Assembly: GCA_013041835.1 (NCBI GenBank)
Contig: JABDRH010000089.1
Span: 1 to 7,042, forward strand
DNA from: Desulfatitalea sp.
GTDB taxonomy: Bacteria; Desulfobacterota; Desulfobacteria; Desulfobacterales; Desulfosarcinaceae
DNA: 7,042 nt
Reading direction: 5' to 3'
Each line of letters starts with the position of its first letter. The stretch's first letter is position 1. The notes beneath the pieces were generated by a model. It made no database searches, was not told where the DNA came from, and worked only from the letters and a program-made list of their open reading frames with translations. Position numbers and translations under genes: made by a program. Shown piece after piece: positions 1 through 5,541 of this stretch.

Positions 1-338
1 CCGCCACTGGATATCTGGTGGGCCGGCGGGACTTCAAAGCCTTCGAGGGCGCCGGCAGTCCGCGCGCTCATACCATGCGCCAGGTCATGCGCGCCGATCT
101 GCTTCGGCATGGTCGATGCCACCTTCGATTCGAAATCCAGGCTCAGGGTTTTTTGCGCTACATGGTGCGCAATATCGTCGGCACTCTGGTCGATGTCGGC
201 CGGGGTGATATCAGCGCAATGCAGATACCGGATATTCTGGACGCCCGGGAGCGCAGCCGCGCAGGTGCAACCGCGCCGGCCCAGGGGCTGTGTTTGCTCC
301 GGGTTGAGTACCCTGCTGCTTCTCGCATATCCTATTAA
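1..338 (+). CDS. truA: tRNA pseudouridine synthase A, C-terminal fragment (5' end cut by window)
   Basis: TruA converts uridines 38-40 in the tRNA anticodon stem-loop to pseudouridine in the cytoplasm. The reading frame is open from the first complete codon at position 3 and ends in TAA at 336-338, giving about 111 C-terminal residues of a protein usually about 245-270 long. The visible part matches the C-terminal half of the family: a GRRDFKAFEGAG segment, then the hallmark GFLRYMVRNIVGTLVDVGRG, and the terminal APAQGL followed by LLRVEYP. The catalytic Asp lies in the N-terminal half and is outside the window, so intactness cannot be judged. The first in-window start-like codon (GTG at 18) is not the real start because homology continues upstream of it. 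No intrinsic terminator is visible after the stop. The family assignment is firm. Confidence 0.95.
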   Translation, partial: ATGYLVGRRDFKAFEGAGSPRAHTMRQVMRADLLRHGRCHLRFEIQAQGFLRYMVRNIVGTLVDVGRGDISAMQIPDILDARERSRAGATAPAQGLCLLRVEYPAASRISY

Positions 339-364
339 AGATTAATGAAAGGCCAAAAAGATCC

Positions 365-370
365 GATAAT
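365..370 (+). promoter_or_regulatory. Possible weak promoter -10 for the cyclic nucleotide-binding gene
   Basis: GATAAT lies about 40 bp before the ATG at 411, in the 72-bp gap after truA. A -35 match 17 bp upstream (TTAATG, 342-347) agrees with TTGACA at only three of six positions. The gene may have its own promoter or be read through from truA; the sequence does not settle this. Confidence 0.25.
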
Positions 371-410
371 CAATCATGACGGCTGATCAATCGATTTAAG
401 AGGCTATGCG

Positions 411-902
411 ATGCAAGAGACCACCTTCTTAGAAAACAACCAGACGATGATGGAAAACCTCAAGGCCATGTCGATCATGGAGCAGTTCGAGGACCAGGAG
501 CTTACCAAGTTATTGGAGATGAGCAAGATTCGCAAGTACGGAGCCGGGGAGTGCATCGTCCAGCAGGGGCGTTCGGATACCTGGATTTACTTTTTAATGT
601 ACGGAAGCATCCGTATCACCAAAAACGGCAAGGAAATAACCGTGTTGTCCAACAAAGGCGAAGTGTTCGGCGAGATGGGTGCGCTGGACAGCTCCCGGCG
701 TTCGGCGTCGGCCCACGCCGTCACCGATGCGGTATGCCTGGCCACGGATATTTTCTACCTGGAGAAGCTTAGCGGCCAAGACAAACTGGCTTTCGGTTAC
801 GTGTTTTACCGGCTCATGACGGAAATCCTCTCCCGCCGCCTGCGACAAACCACCGAGGCCTTGATCAATGCCAAAGGACGCATAAATCTGAAGTTTTGGT
901 AG
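411..902 (+). CDS. Stand-alone cyclic nucleotide-binding domain protein (163 aa)
   Basis: This is a small cytoplasmic protein built almost entirely of one CRP-type cyclic nucleotide-binding beta-roll (about residues 22-118) followed by a helical tail (about 122-155). The phosphate-binding cassette is recognisable as FGEMGAL (86-92) followed by RRSASA (96-101). Glu88 sits where the family contacts the ribose and Arg97 where it contacts the cyclic phosphate, so binding of cAMP or cGMP is plausible. Unlike CRP/FNR regulators there is no C-terminal helix-turn-helix: the protein ends about 45 residues after the roll. It therefore probably acts through protein contacts or as a sensor subunit rather than by binding DNA; this is inference. 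The ATG at 411 has a good Shine-Dalgarno AAGAGG at 398-403, seven bases upstream; an ATG at 405-407 is out of frame. The gene converges on the CLC gene with 9 bp between stops. The domain call is firm, the role unknown. Confidence 0.9.
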   Translation: MQETTFLENNQTMMENLKAMSIMEQFEDQELTKLLEMSKIRKYGAGECIVQQGRSDTWIYFLMYGSIRITKNGKEITVLSNKGEVFGEMGALDSSRRSASAHAVTDAVCLATDIFYLEKLSGQDKLAFGYVFYRLMTEILSRRLRQTTEALINAKGRINLKFW

Positions 903-911
903 CGCTGTTGT

Positions 912-2717
912 TTAGGACATTCGTTCTGACTTCATTTCCAACACCTTTTGGTTATAAAAACTAATCACTTCGCGCCGGTTGAGCATGCCGAGCAGTTGGC
1001 CGGCATCCTCTTCATGGACTACCGGCAGGCTGTCGATGTTGCGCAAAGTGAACTTTTTGAGCACCGAGTTAAGATCCTCCGACGGTGTCACCGTAATGAT
1101 ATCCGAGGTGCCGATGTCTTTCATCACCACCAGGTGCTCGATTTCAGGCGAAAACAATACCCCGCGGACATCGTTGATGGAAAAGATGCTGACCAGGCGT
1201 CCCTCGTTGTTCACAATCGGGAAATAGTGCTGGGTGGTTTTGGAGAAGTAGTCTTTGAAATCGAGGAAAAGCATGTCCTGGGAGAAATGGCGTACTTTTT
1301 TAATCTGATCCATCAGGTCGCGTACCTGGAAAGACTGGAGAACATCGATAAAAAACTCGCCGGCATGTGCCGGTGAGTCGATCTTGGCCTTGACCTGACA
1401 GTGAAAAATGGTCCAGCGACGCGCCCCCATGTAGCACACCGAGCAGACCAACAGGCTGGGCAGCAGCAAATGATACGAATTTGTCATCTCGGAAACGAAA
1501 ATAATGGTGGAAATGGGCGTATTGGACACGGCCGTAAAAAAGCCGGCCATGCCCACCACCACGAAGGCGCCAGGTTGTATGCCCACCGATGGCATCAGTA
1601 TGGCGAAAATTCGGCCGACGGCACCGCCCAGGGCTCCGCCGATAACGACCGACGGACCGAATACCCCGCCACTGCCGCCGGAACCGATGGTAAAAGAGGT
1701 GGTCAGGATTTTTCCCACGGCCAGGGAGATCAAAAAGTAGGTGGTCAGTTCATTGTTCAGGGCCATCTGGGCGAATCCGTATCCAAAGGCGAGACATTGG
1801 GGCCAGAAGAATCCGATCATCCCGGTGATCAACCCGCCGATGGCCGGCTTGATGTGGTTGGGGATCTTTTTAAAACTGTGAAAAAGATCAATGGTGCCGT
1901 ATAAGGCCTTGACGTAAAAGTAGCTGAATACTACCAGTATCAGGGCCAAGACAAGATAAGGCCCCAATTCCATGGGATTTTCAAATTTAAAGGCCGGCGA
2001 CTCGAAGAGCGATCCCCAGCCGAACACTTGGCAAAAGAGACAGTATGCCACCACCGAAGAGATCCCCGCAGGGATAATCACCTCTGACTCGAACTCCGGA
2101 TCGCGGTACAACACCTCGGAGGCGAATAGCGCACCGGCCAAGGGCGCCCGAAAAATGCTACCCACGCCGGCGCCGATACCGGCCGCCATCATAATACGGC
2201 GTTCACGGCGGGTTAATTTCAATCGAGTGGCCAGAAAAGATCCGAAACCCGCCCCGATCTGGGCAATGGGGCCCTCCCGGCCGCCCGATCCACCGCTGGT
2301 CAGGGTGATGGCCGAGGCGATGGTTTTGATGATGGGCACCCGGGCGCGTATGAAGCCGCCTTTGTTGTGGTATGCATCGATGGCGGCATCGGTGCCGTGC
2401 CCTTCCGCCTCGGGAGCGAACGTGTAGACCAGCCAGCCGCTGAGAAGGCCTCCCAGGGCTGGTAAAAAAAGCAGGATCCAGGGATTGAACGGCCGTGTGG
2501 ATTTGGCGAGCAGGTGGTGTTCGCCGGCCGGCGATGGCGGCAGATAACCGGCCATCATGTCCATGAACAAATGCGTGCCAAACTGGCACAGGTAGTTAAA
2601 AACAATCGCGCCGCTTCCGGCGATCAGACCGATGGCGATGAAGTTGAGCGACCATTTACCGGCGCGGGCCAGGTCAAAAGAGAGTTGCAGCTTTTTCCCG
2701 CTGTTTTTGCCAGCCAT
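912..2717 (-). CDS. CLC-family chloride channel/transporter with C-terminal CBS pair
   Basis: A 601-residue inner-membrane protein of the CLC family, which moves chloride either passively or in exchange for protons. The membrane domain covers about residues 20-445. Its signatures are GREGP (146-150) with the gating glutamate Glu148, FRAPLAGALF (189-198), and GGVFGPS (350-356), which forms part of the anion path. The usual GSGIP motif is replaced by GHGTD (106-110). At the position of the E. coli exchanger's proton glutamate (Glu203) this protein has Val202, preceded by a conserved Glu201, as in animal CLC channels; the central Tyr445 position appears to be Phe438. After a linker with DSPAH (447-451) come two CBS repeats (about 462-520 and 530-590), which in relatives bind adenine nucleotides and tune activity. 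The ATG lies 9 bp after the aminotransferase stop and has no strong Shine-Dalgarno, suggesting translational coupling. Family certain; channel versus exchanger unresolved. Confidence 0.95.
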   Translation of the reverse strand: MAGKNSGKKLQLSFDLARAGKWSLNFIAIGLIAGSGAIVFNYLCQFGTHLFMDMMAGYLPPSPAGEHHLLAKSTRPFNPWILLFLPALGGLLSGWLVYTFAPEAEGHGTDAAIDAYHNKGGFIRARVPIIKTIASAITLTSGGSGGREGPIAQIGAGFGSFLATRLKLTRRERRIMMAAGIGAGVGSIFRAPLAGALFASEVLYRDPEFESEVIIPAGISSVVAYCLFCQVFGWGSLFESPAFKFENPMELGPYLVLALILVVFSYFYVKALYGTIDLFHSFKKIPNHIKPAIGGLITGMIGFFWPQCLAFGYGFAQMALNNELTTYFLISLAVGKILTTSFTIGSGGSGGVFGPSVVIGGALGGAVGRIFAILMPSVGIQPGAFVVVGMAGFFTAVSNTPISTIIFVSEMTNSYHLLLPSLLVCSVCYMGARRWTIFHCQVKAKIDSPAHAGEFFIDVLQSFQVRDLMDQIKKVRHFSQDMLFLDFKDYFSKTTQHYFPIVNNEGRLVSIFSINDVRGVLFSPEIEHLVVMKDIGTSDIITVTPSEDLNSVLKKFTLRNIDSLPVVHEEDAGQLLGMLNRREVISFYNQKVLEMKSERMS

Positions 2718-2726
2718 GAATTGGTT

Positions 2727-4040
2727 CTAACCTGTTTGCAGATCTTTGATGCCCTGCAGCACGGTATCGAAAAGCTCCTGAATGAGTGCTTCATCCACGC
2801 ACGAGAAAGCCACCCGCAGATCATGCTTGCCAGAGGCAATCAACCCGACCCCATAGCGATCCAGCAGATGCACCCGAAGCGGTTCGGCCTCGACGGTTTT
2901 GAGTTTAAGGCACATGAAGTACCCGGAGTTAAACGGGTAGGCTTGCCAGGCGTCCTTGTATTTGTCGTCGGCCAGCACAGCCTTTACTTTAAGCGCGCGT
3001 GCTTTCAGGATGTCGAATTTTTCCTGTTTTTCCGCCTCCAGGCGGGCGCTGTTCAGAGCCTTGAGCACCATGGTTTGCCCAAGGTGAGAGGCATTGGAAA
3101 TGCTGCCCCGAACGCAGCCGGCGGTTTTACGTTCCAGAGCGTCGTACGCCGGCCCCGGATCGCCGGTTGTGTGCATGCCGTAGGTGATAAAACCGATACG
3201 CAGACCCCACACGAAGTACTCTTTGGTGGCGCCGTCGAGCTTTACCGCCAGCAGATTGGGGTGACGGCCGCACAATTTGGCAAACAGAGACTCTTGAAGG
3301 GCTTGTTCGTCATAAAAAAGTCCGAAATAGGCATCATCCATAACCGCCAGAACACGGCAGCCGTTTTCAGCAGCCTGGGTCAAGATATCAACCACCGCGT
3401 CCGCCTCGTCCCCTGTGAGCGTGTATCCCGTTGGATTTTGCGGAAAATTGAACAATACAACAATTTTTTGATGGGTCCGGACCCCATCGGCCACCGCGGT
3501 CGACAAGGCCTCAAGATTGTACCGGCCCTGATCATCGAATAACGTGTATTGGTTCAAGCGGGCGTCCTTGCGCACGTTGAAGATCATGTTGTAATTGCCC
3601 CACATCATGTCAGGCACAAGAATCACATCTCCGGGATCGATCCACACGTCGGCGAACACGCTGATGGCATGGGTGATACCGCATGTGACCACCGGCAGGC
3701 TGACAGCCTTTCCCTTTAAAGAGGGGTTTTTGGCATACAACTCCTGGCGCCAGCGCTCGCGCAGCGCTGGTATGCCGAAGGAGGGGGCATAGGTAAGCGC
3801 CTCGGCGGCACCGATACCGTGAAGCGACCCCATGATGGTGTCGAAACACATGGTGTCGCCATCCTGTTTGGCGATACCGATGGTGCCGTTGATGCGGTGG
3901 GCTTTCTCTTTGGCTTCGGCGCTTTGGCTGAGGATCCCTTTTGGGAAAAAAAGTTGTCGGCCAACCTGGGACAGCATGGCCATAACCTGCGCGTTGGCAT
4001 CTGTAATCGTGAGATTGAGCTCTTTGGCAAGCGGATTCAC
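2727..4040 (-). CDS. Class I/II fold-type I PLP-dependent aminotransferase (437 aa)
   Basis: A cytoplasmic pyridoxal-phosphate enzyme that should transfer an amino group between an amino acid and a 2-oxo acid. The aspartate aminotransferase landmarks are in order: Trp147 in PDMMWGNYNMIF (143-154), which resembles the cofactor-stacking Trp region of the AspC/TyrB group; Asn202 in NPTG (202-205); Asp235 and Tyr238 in DDAYFG; the Schiff-base Lys273 in ATKEYFVWGLRIGF, with phosphate-binding Arg281 eight residues later; and the substrate-carboxylate Arg409 in LRVAFSCV. All key residues are present, so it should be active, but the substrate cannot be read from the sequence. Length is slightly above the usual 390-430 because of an N-terminal extension including FFPKGILSQSAEAK (31-44). 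The start is GTG at 4038-4040, supported by an AGGAAGAG Shine-Dalgarno. It is first in a two-gene unit with the downstream CLC gene. Aspartate/aromatic-type specificity is the best guess, held weakly. Confidence 0.93.
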   Translation of the reverse strand: MNPLAKELNLTITDANAQVMAMLSQVGRQLFFPKGILSQSAEAKEKAHRINGTIGIAKQDGDTMCFDTIMGSLHGIGAAEALTYAPSFGIPALRERWRQELYAKNPSLKGKAVSLPVVTCGITHAISVFADVWIDPGDVILVPDMMWGNYNMIFNVRKDARLNQYTLFDDQGRYNLEALSTAVADGVRTHQKIVVLFNFPQNPTGYTLTGDEADAVVDILTQAAENGCRVLAVMDDAYFGLFYDEQALQESLFAKLCGRHPNLLAVKLDGATKEYFVWGLRIGFITYGMHTTGDPGPAYDALERKTAGCVRGSISNASHLGQTMVLKALNSARLEAEKQEKFDILKARALKVKAVLADDKYKDAWQAYPFNSGYFMCLKLKTVEAEPLRVHLLDRYGVGLIASGKHDLRVAFSCVDEALIQELFDTVLQGIKDLQTG

Positions 4041-4046
4041 CGGTCT

Positions 4047-4054
4047 CTCTTCCT
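4047..4054 (-). promoter_or_regulatory. Ribosome binding site supporting the GTG start of the aminotransferase
   Basis: Read on the minus strand the bases are AGGAAGAG, ending six bases before the GTG at 4040-4038. There is no in-frame ATG until Met20, which would remove a leader that fits the family, so this purine-rich site decides in favour of GTG. Confidence 0.65.
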
Positions 4055-4097
4055 ATTTTTAAATGGTTAAAGTCGTAAAAATGGCTTTAAATGCAAC

Positions 4098-4126
4098 TTT
4101 TTACAAGCAGGTCCCACCGGTGTCAA
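4098..4126 (-). promoter_or_regulatory. Sigma70-like promoter for the aminotransferase-CLC unit
   Basis: On the minus strand there is a perfect -35 TTGACA (4126-4121), a 17-bp spacer, and a -10 TAAAAA (4103-4098, four of six consensus matches). Transcription would begin near 4091, leaving an untranslated leader of about 50 nt before the GTG start. One copy of the ATGCAAC motif (4091-4097) lies at the predicted start point. The promoter is read by eye only. Confidence 0.55.
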
Positions 4127-4176
4127 GAGCAATAGAAAATCCCCGGCGATTCTCGGCGAATGACCGGAACGATGCC

Positions 4177-4198
4177 CTATGCAACTATTCTATGCAAC
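4177..4198. repeat. Perfect 9-bp tandem direct repeat CTATGCAAC, candidate operator
   Basis: CTATGCAAC occurs at 4177-4185 and again at 4190-4198, separated by TATT, a 13-bp period. The pair ends 23 bp before the -35 of the efflux promoter. A third copy of the core ATGCAAC is at 4091-4097 at the predicted start of the opposite transcript. This layout suits a binding site for a regulator acting on both promoters, but no regulator gene is in the window, so function is inferred. Confidence 0.45.
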
Positions 4199-4221
4199 AT
4201 TGGGGTATATGGGGCCGGCAA

Positions 4222-4250
4222 TTGACAGACGGCGATATTCTTGACATATT
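4222..4250 (+). promoter_or_regulatory. Sigma70-like promoter for the RND efflux operon
   Basis: A perfect -35 TTGACA (4222-4227) is followed after 17 bp by CATATT (4245-4250, four of six matches to TATAAT). Transcription would begin near 4257, about 190 nt before the fusion-protein ATG. GGCGA (4231-4235) and TCGCC (4250-4254) form an inverted pair around the -10, a possible repressor site. A second TTGACA at 4241-4246 has no good -10 at the right distance. Confidence 0.5.
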
Positions 4251-4425
4251 CGCCTCCCAAAAGTGCAAGTTCCAATGACACACTCACACACAATGACCTG
4301 CTGATTGAGATTCAGCGGCTGGTGGGCGAGAAAAGTGGTGGTGGAAAACCGCATGGTCTTATTCCTGGCGAAATTACTGGAAGCCTTGGTGCAGGCCACC
4401 ATTTTATCGTGGGGTCGCCAGTTGC

Positions 4426-4433
4426 GGAGAGGG
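4426..4433 (+). promoter_or_regulatory. Ribosome binding site candidate for the membrane fusion protein
   Basis: GGAGAGGG is the only strong purine-rich match upstream of the ATG at 4447, but its last base is 13 nt away, longer than usual. No other start codon exists in this frame between the upstream stop at 4306 and 4447, so the ATG stands despite the spacing. Confidence 0.45.
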
Positions 4434-4446
4434 ACGTATCCACCTT

Positions 4447-5541
4447 ATGAAAAGAAAAGCAAATTTCATCATCATTGCCACCGCCGTATGCGTGGCCGTA
4501 CTTGCATTGTTTTCGGCCTGTGGCCGTGCCCAACAAAATTCCACCGTGGTCCCGACGCAAAGCCTGACCCTGCCGGTGATTGAAGCCCAAACCGGTGCGA
4601 TTATAGAGTATACCACGGTCGGTTCGGTGGTATCTGACCGGCGCATCGAGGTGGCCTCGCGCTTGAGCGGCTATATTCGAGACATCCTGGTGCAGGAGGG
4701 TGACCTGGTCCAAAACGGGCAGGTGTTGGCTCGGCTGGATGCGGCGGATGTACAAGGCGCCATCGATCAGGCCCGGGCCGGGGTCGGTGCCGCGAAAGCC
4801 GCGTTCAACGATGCGAAGACCGATCTGGAACGGTTTCGGATGCTGTTCAAGAGCGGTACGGTTTCAGAAAACGAATGGCGCAAGATGCGCTTAAAATTCG
4901 AAGCCTCGCGACAGACCCTGAACCAGGCCCAGGCCGGGTTGGATGCAGCGCTGGCCCAACGCGTGTATGCGGAAATCAAAAGTCCCATGGATGGTGTTGT
5001 GGTGGCCCGTTTTAAACGGATCGGCGATCTGGCCCTGCCGGGCGTGCCGCTGCTGACGCTGGAATCGCGTCGCGACCTGTTGTTCGAAACTTTCGTGGCG
5101 GAAAAGCAAATCAGCGCGGTCAGCGATGGGCAAATCGTGCAGGTTCGTATCGATGGCGTGGGCGGCCCCTTGGAGGGCACGGTTCGTCGTGTGGTACCTT
5201 CGGGCGACCCGGTCACCCGGACGTACCGGGTGAAAATAGCGTTGCCCCAAACCAACGGGTTGCGACCGGGCATGTTCGGCCGCGCGGTTTTCCCGCTTGG
5301 AAACAGCCGGTCTCCGGTGGTGCCCAGACCCGCGCTGGTCGAACGCGGCGGATTGCGCGGTGTGTTCGTCGTGGATGACAGCCGCACGGCGCACTTTCGT
5401 TGGTTGCGGATCGGAAGGGAATGGCCGGACCGTGTCGAGGTGACAGCCGGTCTTAAAACCGGTGAACGGTTAGTCGCCCAACCGATTGCGGCGCTGCGCG
5501 ATGGCGACACGATTAGCGAGAAAAATGTGCGCTATGACTGA
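4447..5541 (+). CDS. RND efflux periplasmic adaptor (membrane fusion protein), predicted lipoprotein
   Basis: This is the HlyD/AcrA-type adaptor that links an inner-membrane RND pump to an outer-membrane channel. Residues 1-24 are a lipoprotein-type signal (MKRK, a hydrophobic run, then LFSAC) with the lipidated cysteine at Cys25, so the protein should be anchored in the inner membrane facing the periplasm. Domains in order: first half of the lipoyl/barrel-sandwich (about 65-99, including GYIRDILVQEGDLVQNG), an alpha-helical hairpin (about 100-172), the second lipoyl half (about 173-205, IKSPMDGVVVARF), the beta-barrel (about 208-282, ending LRPGMFGRAVF) and a membrane-proximal domain (about 285-356). 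Length 364 is normal for the family. There is no metal-binding His-rich tail. The gene overlaps the RND permease by 8 bp (ATG at 5534, stop at 5539-5541), so the two are co-translated. The substrate is unknown. Confidence 0.95.
   Translation: MKRKANFIIIATAVCVAVLALFSACGRAQQNSTVVPTQSLTLPVIEAQTGAIIEYTTVGSVVSDRRIEVASRLSGYIRDILVQEGDLVQNGQVLARLDAADVQGAIDQARAGVGAAKAAFNDAKTDLERFRMLFKSGTVSENEWRKMRLKFEASRQTLNQAQAGLDAALAQRVYAEIKSPMDGVVVARFKRIGDLALPGVPLLTLESRRDLLFETFVAEKQISAVSDGQIVQVRIDGVGGPLEGTVRRVVPSGDPVTRTYRVKIALPQTNGLRPGMFGRAVFPLGNSRSPVVPRPALVERGGLRGVFVVDDSRTAHFRWLRIGREWPDRVEVTAGLKTGERLVAQPIAALRDGDTISEKNVRYD

Larger units (their letters stand above)
4041..4446. other. Divergent intergenic region of about 400 bp with promoters and repeats
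   Basis: No convincing gene is seen here. The part nearest the aminotransferase (4041-4260) is more AT-rich and holds two outward-facing promoter candidates, a tandem 9-bp repeat and repeated GGCGAWT motifs. The part nearest the efflux operon (4261-4446) looks like a leader of about 190 nt. Several short open frames cross the region, but none resembles a known protein. One, in the frame ending at 4450, overlaps the fusion-protein ATG by four bases (ATGA). A small hairpin TGGTG/CACCA (4387-4391 with 4397-4401) followed by four T is too short to call a terminator. Confidence 0.6.

Noticed and set aside
899..915. Bidirectional terminator between the convergent stops
   Set aside because: Only AGCGCT is self-complementary; there is no stem with a T-run on either strand.
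2514..3542. Long open frame (342 codons) on the plus strand across the aminotransferase and CLC start
   Set aside because: It is antisense to two well-supported genes, has no recognisable motif, and is explained by codon bias of the opposite strand.
4063..4278. 71-codon frame in the divergent intergenic region
   Set aside because: It spans both promoter candidates and the repeats, has no Shine-Dalgarno and resembles no family.
4387..4405. Attenuator-like hairpin in the efflux leader
   Set aside because: The stem is 5 bp with a 4-T tail, too weak to call.
4305..4583. 92-codon frame running into the start of the fusion protein
   Set aside because: Needs a TTG start without a ribosome site and overlaps the fusion-protein signal peptide in another frame.
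4767..5510. Open frame of 247 codons antisense to the membrane fusion protein
   Set aside because: Shadow of the fusion-protein gene; Arg/Ser/Pro-rich translation without domain features.
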